Assembly (NCBI GenBank): GCA_001797815.1
Contig: MGQK01000129.1
Location: 9,580 to 29,914 of the forward strand
Direction of reading: 5' to 3'
Length of the DNA stretch: 20,335 nt
Source of the DNA: Deltaproteobacteria bacterium RBG_13_61_14
Lineage (GTDB): Bacteria; RBG-13-61-14
A model generated the notes under the pieces. That model was not told where the DNA came from. It saw only the letters and a list, made by a program, of their open reading frames with translations, and did not search any database. Shown here one piece after another: positions 7,807 through 14,627 of the stretch; the stretch's first letter is position 1; every line of letters starts with the position of its first letter. The position numbers and the translations under genes were made by a program.

Positions 7807-7929
7807 ACTTAGTGCTTCGATGCGCAAATACGATGAAATATTATTTCTGCTTGCTTGATGAGTTTGCTCACTCAGCACTAAGTCCTGAGTAAATAAGTTC
7901 GTCATCGAACTTATGAATCGAAGGACTTA
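7807..7929 (-). repeat. 123-bp structured repeat, copy A
   Basis: Read on the minus strand this matches 19846-19968: the first 65 bp agree at 64 positions, the last 24 bp at 23, and the 34-bp segment between is unrelated but of identical length. Internal structure includes a 9-bp perfect hairpin ATAAGTTCG / CGAACTTAT with a 4-base loop, ACTCAG / CTGAGT around a 9-base loop, and terminal complementary arms CTTCGAT / ATCGAAG. The motif GGACTTAGTGCT or its complement recurs at both ends and in the interior. Coding potential is absent. It could be a MITE-like element or a structured RNA or DNA site. Confidence 0.9.
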
Positions 7930-7993
7930 GAGCCTTGGCGTGAAACCGCTTCTTTCTTTTTTCGTCTCGTTTCCTGCCAAAGAAGAATGGCTC

Positions 7994-8022
7994 TTGACCA
8001 ACGCCCCGAGTTCGTCTAAAGT
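7994..8022 (+). promoter_or_regulatory. Predicted sigma-70 promoter for the outer-membrane protein operon
   Basis: TTGACC (7994-7999), a 17-bp spacer and TAAAGT (8017-8022) lie about 36 bp upstream of the GTG start at 8058. Confidence 0.5.
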
Positions 8023-8057
8023 ATGATCCCGATTCCAAAGAGAAGGAGAGATTAAAC

Positions 8058-8693
8058 GTGCAAAGATGGAAGAGAGCGGGATGGTGTTTCCTGTTGCTCG
8101 GTATGGCGTCCCCGGGTTTCAGCCAGGAGACGCCGGCCAACCTGGTCCGCCTGGGCGCCGGCGCCACCTTCCCCGGGAACGGCAGCGGCTGGGTCACCGA
8201 CCACCTGCAAACGACCTGGATGGCGACCGCCGGCTACGACCGTTTTCTTACCCCCCACTGGGCTTTGGAGGCGGGCGGCTCCTGGCAAAGGAACCCGGTG
8301 GATACCAGCGACTCCCCCATCTCCGATCTGGACCTCTTTTCCGACACCTGGGGCCTCCATGCCGGCGTGCGCAACGACCTGCTCACCAAAAAAACTTTTC
8401 ACCTGTATGCCGACCTCGGCATCGGCTTTTACCAGTCCCTGCTTTATGTGAACGGCACGCAGGAGGACAGCGCCGCCGGCTGGGGCGTGCCCCTGGGCCT
8501 GGGCGGAGAATTCTTCCTGCCGGCGCGCCTCAGCCTGGGCCTGCGCCTGGGCTACCTTCCGCTTTTCATGTCCCAGGGCGCCAGCTTCGATTCCCTGCAA
8601 GTGCAGCTTCAGGTCGGGACCTTTTGGGGAAAGACCCAGTTCCAGACCCCGCGCAAACCCAAACCTGAGCCGATCGTCAAGCAGCCCCGCTAG
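8058..8693 (+). CDS. Outer-membrane beta-barrel protein (OmpA/OmpW-like)
   Basis: This 211-residue predicted exported protein has an N-terminal signal peptide (KR-rich start, hydrophobic CFLLLGMASPGF, likely cleavage after FSQ near residue 23). It is followed by alternating hydrophobic/polar beta strands with many Gly and aromatic residues (LGAGATF, WALEAGGSW, FHLYADLGIGFY, LSLGLRLGYLPLF, LQVQLQVGTFWG), typical of small eight-stranded barrels. The tail is Lys/Pro-rich (PRKPKPEPIVKQPR) and may be periplasmic. The start is GTG with AAGGAGAG nine bases upstream. It is the first gene of a plus-strand run with the radical SAM gene 12 bp downstream. The specific function is not recognisable. Confidence 0.8.
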   Translation: MQRWKRAGWCFLLLGMASPGFSQETPANLVRLGAGATFPGNGSGWVTDHLQTTWMATAGYDRFLTPHWALEAGGSWQRNPVDTSDSPISDLDLFSDTWGLHAGVRNDLLTKKTFHLYADLGIGFYQSLLYVNGTQEDSAAGWGVPLGLGGEFFLPARLSLGLRLGYLPLFMSQGASFDSLQVQLQVGTFWGKTQFQTPRKPKPEPIVKQPR

Positions 8694-8705
8694 AGGTTTT
8701 GAAAT

Positions 8706-10040
8706 TTGAACATCCTGCTCATTTATCCTCGTTTAAAATACCCGGCGTTCGGCGAACTCCAGGAGCCGCTGGGAATCCTTTCCGTCGCCGCCTCCTTGCG
8801 CGCCGCCGGCTTCTTGGTCGAGCTTTGCGACCTGACCCTGGCCGGAAGCCTGGAAGCGCTCGACGCCCCGCTCTCTCGGGCCGAGGCCGTGGGCTTAAGC
8901 TCGTCCACCGCGCTCTTCGGCCGGGCCCTCATGGTGCTGGAACGCATCCGGACCCTGCGGCCGGGAATTCCCGTGGTCCTGGGCGGGCCGCACGCCACGG
9001 CTTGTCCCGAGGAAAGCCTGGCCAAGGGTTTTGACGCCCTGAGCATCGGCGAGGGCGAAGTCACCGCGAAGGAGCTTTTCGCCCGCCTGGCGGAAAAGGG
9101 AGACCCGGCCGGAATCCCGGGCGTGGCCGTGTTGCGCGAGGGCAACGTGCGGTGCGGACCCCCGCGGCCTTTTATCGCCGACCTGGATTCCCTGCCGTTC
9201 CCGGCCCGCGACCTGATTGACTACGAGGGATACAAACGCAACAACCTCATCCACATCGGGATGTTCGTCTCCCGCGGCTGCCCCTTCCGCTGCTCCTTTT
9301 GCAAGCCCATGCAGGACGTCCTCTTCGGGAAAAAAGTCCGATCCCGCAGCCCGGAAAGCGTGGTCCGGGAAATGGCCGAGGCCCAGGCCCGGATCGGCCC
9401 CCGGCCCTTCCTCTTCCGCGATGACACCCTGACCATGCTCGGGATTCCATGGTTTGAAGAGCTGGGCAGCGCCATGGCCCGAGCCGGTCTGGCCGGCTGC
9501 CACTGGTCCTGCCAATCCCGGGTGGATTTGATCACCTCCGAGCTTTTGACCGTGATGAAACAGGCCGGGTGCCAGGGCATTGCCTTTGGGGTGGAGAGCG
9601 GCTCGCAGCGGGTGCTCGACTTTTACCAGAAGAAGATCAAGGTGGACGACACCATTCGGGCGTTCGAGTTGTGCCACGAGTTCGGGATCGGGACCCATGC
9701 CTTCATGATGCTGGGCGCGCCCATCGAGACCCGGGAAGATGTGGAGGCGACCCTGGCCCTGGTCCGCCGGATTAAGCCCAACTCCATCTCCACCTCCTTC
9801 ACCACCCCGGCGCCCGGCTCCCAGCTTTACCTGGACTTGACCGCCGGCGGGCCAAGTCCCTATGCCAGCTACGAGGACGTGGATTACCTGCTGAACTCTG
9901 TGCCGCTGGCGCACCCGCACCTCTCCCGCGAAGAACTGGTGGCGGCCCAGCAGGCTTTGGTGGACCTGGTGCCCACCACTTTTCACCCGGAGGCCTTGCG
10001 CGCCCAGCGCCAGCGCTGGCAGAAGCCGCTCCGGACTTGA
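8706..10040 (+). CDS. B12-binding-type radical SAM protein
   Basis: This 444-residue protein has an N-terminal cobalamin-binding-like Rossmann domain (residues 1 to about 140: MNILLIYPRL, PLGILSVAASLRAAGF, IPVVLGGPHAT) followed by a radical SAM core. The core starts with FVSRGCPFRCSFC, in which C192, C196 and C199 form the CxxxCxxC [4Fe-4S] site, and includes SRVDLITSELL and GCQGIAFGVESGSQRVLD. The classical B12-binding DxHxxG histidine motif is not visible, so the N-terminal domain may not bind cobalamin through histidine. Such proteins modify lipids, hopanoids or cofactors; the substrate here is unknown. Translation starts at TTG (8706) with GAGG nine bases upstream. It sits between the outer-membrane protein and pentapeptide-repeat genes. 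Confidence 0.9.
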   Translation: MNILLIYPRLKYPAFGELQEPLGILSVAASLRAAGFLVELCDLTLAGSLEALDAPLSRAEAVGLSSSTALFGRALMVLERIRTLRPGIPVVLGGPHATACPEESLAKGFDALSIGEGEVTAKELFARLAEKGDPAGIPGVAVLREGNVRCGPPRPFIADLDSLPFPARDLIDYEGYKRNNLIHIGMFVSRGCPFRCSFCKPMQDVLFGKKVRSRSPESVVREMAEAQARIGPRPFLFRDDTLTMLGIPWFEELGSAMARAGLAGCHWSCQSRVDLITSELLTVMKQAGCQGIAFGVESGSQRVLDFYQKKIKVDDTIRAFELCHEFGIGTHAFMMLGAPIETREDVEATLALVRRIKPNSISTSFTTPAPGSQLYLDLTAGGPSPYASYEDVDYLLNSVPLAHPHLSREELVAAQQALVDLVPTTFHPEALRAQRQRWQKPLRT

Positions 10041-10055
10041 TCCGAGGAGTGTTTC

Positions 10056-11078
10056 ATGGCCGAGAACGGATCCGGTGATCGCTCCTTGCTTGAGCGCATC
10101 CGCGCGAGGGAGGACTTGACCGGCGCCGACCTCACCAACCTCGACCTGTCCGAGCAGGAGCTGGTCGGCGCCCGCCTCGCCCGCTGCCAGGGACACAAGA
10201 CCAACTTCATGAAAGCCAAGCTCCGTTACGCCGACTTCCACGACGCCGCGCTGCGCGAGGCCTATTTCATCGGCGCCAACCTGCTGGAGGCCAACTTCGA
10301 GAACGCCGACCTGCGGGGCGCCGACTTTTACCTGGCCGACTTGACCAAGGCCAAGCTCAAGGGCGCCAACTTCGAAGGCGCTAACCTCGAAGGCGCCAAC
10401 CTGCAAGGGGCGGACCTCACCCGCACCAACCTCCGCACCGCCAACCTCAACAAGGCCAACTTGCTGGACGCCATCACTTTTGAAACCGAGTTCCGCGGCG
10501 CTTCCATGCTCGACACCAAGACCCTGCGGGAAACTCCGAAAAGGAAGAGTGCGTTTGGTTCCCAGCTCACCAGCGCGCTGGAGTTGGTGCCCAACCTTTA
10601 CATCATTATCATCGCTGCTCTTTGGGGGGCTTTCTTCGGCGCCCTGATCACCGCGGTTTACGGCAAGTGGTGGATGGTGCCGGCCAGCATGCTGATGGGG
10701 GTCGTGATCGGCGCCGGGGTGAGTTACCTGATCGAGCTCATCTCCACCAAAGCCCCGGATGCCCTCTACGGCCGCAAGCGCGAAGAGGGTTACAGCGAGG
10801 TCCTTTACCGGGGCGACCTGGCTCATGCGATTTTCCTCTACCGCCACGAGCGCTGGCCGGAGGCGCTGGAGGCTTACCTGGAAATCCTGGGCAAAGACCC
10901 GGACAAACTGGAACCGCAATTCCGGATCGCCCGCATCTACCACCAGGGGCTGCGCGACCTGGAAAAGGCGCGGGAGGCCTACCAGCAAATCATTGACCGC
11001 TACGCCAAGCTTCTGGGCGAGGGCCATATGTATATCCTGGAGTCCCGCCGCGGCCTTAAAGAACTCGGCGTCAAGTAG
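10056..11078 (+). CDS. Pentapeptide-repeat / two-TM / TPR-like fusion protein
   Basis: This 340-residue protein has three parts. Residues about 20-155 are pentapeptide repeats of the A(D/N)Lxx type (GADLTNLDL, GANLLEANFENADLRGADF, GANFEGANLEGANLQGADL), expected to form a right-handed four-sided helix. Residues about 178-228 contain two hydrophobic segments (LYIIIIAALWGAFFGALITAV and MVPASMLMGVVIGAGVSYLI) that would cross the inner membrane as a hairpin. Residues about 250-335 are TPR-like (LAHAIFLYRHERWPEALEAYLEILG, FRIARIYHQGLRDLEKAREAYQQII). Both soluble parts should lie on the same, probably cytoplasmic, side. GAGGAG precedes the ATG. It lies 15 bp after the radical SAM gene and 12 bp before a QueG-like gene. 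Likely a membrane-anchored scaffold; function unknown. Confidence 0.87.
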   Translation: MAENGSGDRSLLERIRAREDLTGADLTNLDLSEQELVGARLARCQGHKTNFMKAKLRYADFHDAALREAYFIGANLLEANFENADLRGADFYLADLTKAKLKGANFEGANLEGANLQGADLTRTNLRTANLNKANLLDAITFETEFRGASMLDTKTLRETPKRKSAFGSQLTSALELVPNLYIIIIAALWGAFFGALITAVYGKWWMVPASMLMGVVIGAGVSYLIELISTKAPDALYGRKREEGYSEVLYRGDLAHAIFLYRHERWPEALEAYLEILGKDPDKLEPQFRIARIYHQGLRDLEKAREAYQQIIDRYAKLLGEGHMYILESRRGLKELGVK

Positions 11079-11090
11079 CGGGAAATCCAG

Positions 11091-11864
11091 ATGGACCATG
11101 CTTTGCAGCGGCGGCTCCAGGATTGGCTCCGGGACCGGGTGGACGCGGTGGGTTTCGCGCCGGTGGACCGCTGGTCCGCGGCGCCGGAGCGACACCATCC
11201 GTCGGCGATCTGCCGGGACGCGGCCACCGTCATAGTTTTCGGCCGCGCGATGCCGCGGGGCGTGCTCGCCTCGCCCGAGTATAACCTGTATCTCCTGCAC
11301 CGGAGTTATCACAGCATTTATCCAGCATTGGACGATATCGCGCTCCGCCTGTCCAATCGCCTCGAGGCCGAGGGTTTCTTCGCGGTCCCGATCCCCTCTT
11401 ATGCGCCCCTGGTCTTCCACGGCGCCGAACCCTGGGGCATCCTCTCGCTCAAACATGCGGCGGTTAGCGCCGGGCTGGCAGCCTTGGGTCGGAGCGGCCT
11501 GGCTTACCATCCCCGCTTTGGCGCCCTGCTCCGGTTGGCCGCGGTGGTGACCAATGCCCAACTGTCCGGAGATCCGGTCCTGGAAGCGGAACCCTGTCCG
11601 CCGAAGTGCCAAGCCTGCCATCAGGCCTGTCCGGCCGGCGCGTTTGCGGAAGGCGGGTTCCAGAAGATGAAATGCCTGGCCCACACCATCCGCCACGGCA
11701 TTTATCCGCTGGCCCTGAAGGGCGAGGAAGGCCTGAAAAACCTGGAGATGATCATCAACACCGCCGGCTACAACTATTGGCTCAAGTGCGATGAATGCCT
11801 GAAAGTCTGCCCGCTCCACCGCCGACCACGCGGCCCGGCGCCGGCGGCCGAAGCCGCTGACTAA
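11091..11864 (+). CDS. QueG-like double [4Fe-4S] protein (paralogue 1)
   Basis: This 257-residue protein is related to epoxyqueuosine reductase (QueG) and similar Fe-S proteins. The N-terminal domain includes VDAVGFAPVDRW, VIVFGRAMPRGVL and ALGRSGLAYHPRFG. The C-terminal part carries cysteines C169, C173, C176 and C180 (followed by P), then C195, then C233, C236 and C240 (followed by P). This 4+1+3 arrangement is what QueG uses to hold two [4Fe-4S] clusters. It is shorter than QueG (about 380) and lacks the C-terminal HEAT-like repeats, so a tRNA-modification role is doubtful. The ribosome-binding site is weak. It ends 24 bp from the convergent tetR gene and is the smallest of four such paralogues in the window. 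Confidence 0.85.
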   Translation: MDHALQRRLQDWLRDRVDAVGFAPVDRWSAAPERHHPSAICRDAATVIVFGRAMPRGVLASPEYNLYLLHRSYHSIYPALDDIALRLSNRLEAEGFFAVPIPSYAPLVFHGAEPWGILSLKHAAVSAGLAALGRSGLAYHPRFGALLRLAAVVTNAQLSGDPVLEAEPCPPKCQACHQACPAGAFAEGGFQKMKCLAHTIRHGIYPLALKGEEGLKNLEMIINTAGYNYWLKCDECLKVCPLHRRPRGPAPAAEAAD

Positions 11865-11887
11865 ACGGACCGAGTATCCAGTTTTAG

Positions 11888-12565
11888 CTAGCGATTGGAA
11901 TCCGGGAAGATCAGGCGGGCGAGCCAGGGCGCGAAAAGGGTGAGCAGCGCGTCCTTGATCCATTGCCGGTATTCGGGGCCCTCGGGATCGAGGCCCAGGA
12001 CCTGGGCCTGGCAGGATTTGGCGCCCAGGAAGCTGATCATCAGGTTGTTGAAGCAGAGGAAGAACATCTGGATTTCAGAGGGCGGTCCCTGCAAGGGCAC
12101 CTTGTTCTCCAGAATGTGGCGGATTTCCTCCAGGTGCAGGGGAATGTATTGGTATCCGGGAATCTCGTCCAGGTTGCCGATTTGGGCCATGTTGACCAGG
12201 ATGATCCGCATCGGCTCCGGGTGCCGGAGGGTGTAGTCCAGGAGACGATCCAAGTAAAGCGAAAGCCCTTCCCGCGGCGGAAGTCGCTCCACCCCTTGAA
12301 GAAAGGACAGATGCGCCTGGTTGAACTCCTCGAAAAGGTCTCGCGCCACCGCCTCGAACAGCTTCGCCTTGGAGCCGAAGTAATAGTGGATCAAGGGCCG
12401 CTCGATCCCGGCCGCCTCGGCAATCAAGCGGGTGCTGGCCGCCTTGAACGGATACTGGGCAAACACCTGGCGCGCCGCGGCCAAGATCCGCTCCCGGGCC
12501 TTTTCGCCCTTGCCTTCTTCGGGCAAGTCATTTCGACTTGAGTTCTGAACGCGATTGGATCTCAT
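11888..12565 (-). CDS. TetR-family transcriptional regulator
   Basis: This 225-residue DNA-binding repressor has the TetR N-terminal helix-turn-helix at about residues 23-70 (ARERILAAARQVFAQ, STRLIAEAAGIERPLIHYYFGSKAKLFEAV). The variable C-terminal domain, rich in hydrophobic residues, should bind a small ligand, often an acyl-CoA or lipid in regulators next to acyl-CoA dehydrogenase genes. A GGAGGG site precedes the ATG. It is divergent from the SCP2 gene across a 247-bp gap holding promoters for both directions and a direct repeat overlapping the SCP2 -35 box. I infer that it controls the plus-strand lipid module and perhaps itself. The ligand is not known. Confidence 0.92.
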   Translation of the reverse strand: MRSNRVQNSSRNDLPEEGKGEKARERILAAARQVFAQYPFKAASTRLIAEAAGIERPLIHYYFGSKAKLFEAVARDLFEEFNQAHLSFLQGVERLPPREGLSLYLDRLLDYTLRHPEPMRIILVNMAQIGNLDEIPGYQYIPLHLEEIRHILENKVPLQGPPSEIQMFFLCFNNLMISFLGAKSCQAQVLGLDPEGPEYRQWIKDALLTLFAPWLARLIFPDSNR

Positions 12566-12594
12566 GGGAATCGCCCTCCGGTTAAGGCTTTGCT

Positions 12595-12623
12595 ATCCTA
12601 ATTCCCGCATCCCGAGCTGTCAA
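12595..12623 (-). promoter_or_regulatory. Predicted sigma-70 promoter of the tetR gene
   Basis: On the minus strand: perfect TTGACA (12623-12618), 17-bp spacer and TAGGAT (12600-12595), about 30 bp upstream of the tetR start codon. Confidence 0.65.
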
Positions 12624-12695
12624 GCTTGGGCTGGCCGGAATAGTCAAATCAAAGGCTTTGAATTTATCTCTAACTTGTTAATTTAGAATGTTTTT

Positions 12696-12735
12696 ACAGA
12701 TTGGTAAAATTTTTCTTGACAGACTGGTAAATTTT
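12696..12735 (+). promoter_or_regulatory. Direct repeats overlapping the SCP2 promoter, candidate TetR operator
   Basis: Two near-identical copies of ACAGAYTGGTAAA followed by a T-run begin at 12696 and 12719, spaced 23 bp (about two helical turns). The second copy overlaps the TTGACA box. Placement suits repression of the SCP2 gene, but TetR operators are usually palindromic, so the assignment is tentative. Confidence 0.45.
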
Positions 12736-12744
12736 CGGCAGAAT
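12716..12744 (+). promoter_or_regulatory. Predicted sigma-70 promoter of the SCP2 operon
   Basis: Perfect TTGACA (12716-12721), a 17-bp spacer and CAGAAT (12739-12744), about 70 bp upstream of the SCP2 start codon. Confidence 0.65.
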
Positions 12745-12812
12745 GGGCTTGGTTTGGCGGAAAATCTATAAGGGGTTTTCCCGGGAAAAATCTCAAAAGG
12801 GAGGATGGAAAA

Positions 12813-13385
12813 ATGGTAGAGTTTAAAGTGCCGGCAGATGTTTCGGTGGATGACTTTTTCAAAACCCATGTGCCCAACCAATTTAAAGAAAGTCTGGCCA
12901 CCGCGAACGTCTCGGCCATGGCCGGCAAAGAGTTCACGCTCCAGTTCAACATCGAGGGCAAGAAATATGCTCTGCGGATCAAGGACGGCAAAGCTCTCGA
13001 AGTGATCCCGGGCGGCCTTGATAAGGCCATGCTCACCTTGAGTCTGAGCGAGTCATTCTGGCGCGACTCGATCACCGGCAAGGTGCCCGGCGCCATGGAC
13101 CAGTTCACCGACCCCTCCCAGGCGGCGGACGCCAACCGCTACAACGCGCTGCAGAACACCAAGGGCACCCTCAAGGTGGAGTTGAAACTGGAGGACGGGA
13201 AGGTCGTGCCCCTGGCTATGACCTTTAACGGCGAGGTCGCGCCGGAAGTAACCATCAAGCTCGCCATGTCCGATTGGCTGGCCATGCAGCGCAAAGAGAC
13301 CGACGGCCAGAGCCTGTTCATGGCCGGGAAAATGCAGTTCGACGGCGACGTCTCTTTCCTCATGCAACTACAGTCCCTGGTCTAA
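12813..13385 (+). CDS. SCP2 sterol-carrier-domain lipid-binding protein
   Basis: This 190-residue cytoplasmic protein has an SCP2-type domain, a fold with a hydrophobic tunnel that binds sterols, fatty acids or acyl-CoAs. Matching segments include FTLQFNIEGKKYALRIKDGKALEVIPGG, LTLSLSESFWRDSITGKV and the later KLAMSDWLAMQRKETDG... LFMAGKMQFDGDVSFLMQL, which resembles the SCP2 end (gkik.GD..ll..L). There is no signal peptide. The linker between (about residues 95-135) is unusually long. GGGAGG precedes the ATG. It is the first gene of the module opposite tetR and likely carries or presents the lipid substrate to the acyl-CoA dehydrogenases downstream; that role is inferred from position. Confidence 0.87.
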   Translation: MVEFKVPADVSVDDFFKTHVPNQFKESLATANVSAMAGKEFTLQFNIEGKKYALRIKDGKALEVIPGGLDKAMLTLSLSESFWRDSITGKVPGAMDQFTDPSQAADANRYNALQNTKGTLKVELKLEDGKVVPLAMTFNGEVAPEVTIKLAMSDWLAMQRKETDGQSLFMAGKMQFDGDVSFLMQLQSLV

Positions 13386-13390
13386 TTCAG

Positions 13391-13431
13391 TTAATCTAAC
13401 ATCTGGGGGCAGGCCCCAAATGTTAGATTAA
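13391..13431 (+). repeat. Long hairpin between the SCP2 gene and Fe-S gene
   Basis: TTAATCTAACAT (13391-13402) pairs perfectly with ATGTTAGATTAA (13420-13431); after one C-A mismatch TGGGG pairs with CCCCA around a 5-base loop. It begins six bases after the SCP2 stop and ends 14 bases before the next start. There is no T-run, so it is more likely an mRNA-stabilising or translation-controlling structure than a simple terminator. Confidence 0.75.
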
Positions 13432-13445
13432 GTAGATTAAGAGAA

Positions 13446-14480
13446 GTGTCCTGGAATCAAGACATCGAGGAGTTTCTCCGGGAGCGGGGCGTGCTCCAGG
13501 TGGGCTTTGCCACGGTTGAGACCCTGGCCGGCGGGCCGCCGAGCGTGGACCTGAGCTACAAACTCCCCGGCGCGCGCTCGGCCATCAGCTTTGCTCTGCC
13601 TTTTAGGCGCGATGCCATCCGGGCCTTCCTGGCCAAGGAGGACCGGGTACCGCACGAGCATGACAACCTCGAAACCAACCTCCGCGCCAAGGATCTATCC
13701 TGGGAACTGGCCAAGATGCTTGAGCGCGAGGGCTTCCCCTCCAAGGGCACGGCCGCCAACCTGAAATACCGCACCGAGATCCAGGGCTGGCAGCTTACCC
13801 TGCCGCCGGACCTCAGTCACCGTTACCTCGCGGTGCGCTCGGGCGTCGGGTCCTTCGGCTGGTCCGGCAACGTGGGCATCAAGGGCTTTGGCACCGCCGT
13901 CATCCTCGGCACCTGCCTCACCACCCTGGCGCTGGAACCCACCGCGCCGGTCCCGGTCGAAGAGAGCTTTTGCGACCGGTGCAAGCTTTGCCATGCTTCC
14001 TGCCCGGTGGAGATGTTTGACAAGGAGCTGGAGGCCTCGGTTGACATCGGCGGCGTCACCTTTTCGCACGCCCGGCGTAAAAGCATCTTGCTTTGCCAGT
14101 TTTGCTGCGGCGGCTTTACCGGGTTGCATCGGTCCAGGAAATGGTCGAGTTGGTCGCCGGGCCGTTTCCGGGTGCCTGAGGACGAGAAGGAGTTGCTGAA
14201 CGAACTGCTCCGGGCTATAGCGCTTTACGCGAAGCGGCCGGTCATGCCCGGCGGCTATGAGCACAGCGCGCTCAAAGGCGCCAAGCAATACATGACCTGC
14301 GGCAACTGCCAGATCGTGTGCTGGGGCGACAAGAAAGAGACGGCCCATAACGTCAAGCTGCTCAAGACTTCCGGCTGCGTGCTGCAGGAGCCGGACGGGA
14401 GCCTCTATGCGTTGCCGCCGGAGGAAGCGGCCCGGGCTTTCGAGAAAATCGAGCCGGAGCGCAAGCAGCTTTATTGCTGA
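13446..14480 (+). CDS. QueG-like double [4Fe-4S] protein (paralogue 2)
   Basis: This 344-residue protein shares its whole architecture with the gene at 17066. The N-terminal domain has FLRERGVLQVGFA, PSVDLSYKLPGARSAISFALP and GVGSFGWSGNVG. Cluster cysteines are C176, C179, C182 and C186 (CDRCKLCHASCP), a middle CQFCC group (217-221), and C285, C288 and C292 (CGNCQIVC), the 4+1+3 pattern of two [4Fe-4S] clusters. A conserved RKWSSWSPGRF segment follows the middle cysteines and is matched by QKWTTWGRHW in the paralogue. Both lack QueG's C-terminal repeats. The start is GTG with only a weak AAGAGAA upstream. A long hairpin lies just before it. Predicted cytoplasmic redox protein; partner and substrate unknown. 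Confidence 0.85.
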   Translation: MSWNQDIEEFLRERGVLQVGFATVETLAGGPPSVDLSYKLPGARSAISFALPFRRDAIRAFLAKEDRVPHEHDNLETNLRAKDLSWELAKMLEREGFPSKGTAANLKYRTEIQGWQLTLPPDLSHRYLAVRSGVGSFGWSGNVGIKGFGTAVILGTCLTTLALEPTAPVPVEESFCDRCKLCHASCPVEMFDKELEASVDIGGVTFSHARRKSILLCQFCCGGFTGLHRSRKWSSWSPGRFRVPEDEKELLNELLRAIALYAKRPVMPGGYEHSALKGAKQYMTCGNCQIVCWGDKKETAHNVKLLKTSGCVLQEPDGSLYALPPEEAARAFEKIEPERKQLYC

Positions 14481-14540
14481 GATTGCTGAGCGAGCCGGGT
14501 GCGGCCGGCGGCGGGGGCCCCGCTCCGGACTTTTTGGCCA

Positions 14541-14570
14541 TTGGCAGACCCGAGCTGAAAATGCCATAAT
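14541..14570 (+). promoter_or_regulatory. Predicted sigma-70 promoter of the acyl-CoA dehydrogenase operon
   Basis: TTGGCA (14541-14546), an 18-bp spacer and CATAAT (14565-14570), each one base from consensus, lie 57 bp upstream of the first dehydrogenase start codon. Confidence 0.6.
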
Positions 14571-14627
14571 GTCCGCATTGCAGGTTTCTCTTCCAGACAA
14601 GATAGGGATGTAAGAAAGGAGGGTTTG

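Noticed and set aside
11091-11864. Annotation as true epoxyqueuosine reductase (queG)
   Set aside because: The protein is too short, lacks the C-terminal repeats, and has several paralogues here, so only a QueG-like label is supported.
8895-11963. Antisense open frame of 1022 codons on the minus strand
   Set aside because: It is the mirror of three well-supported plus-strand genes (radical SAM, pentapeptide, Fe-S); high GC third positions keep the antisense frame open and its low-complexity VG/EVG runs mirror the pentapeptide repeats.
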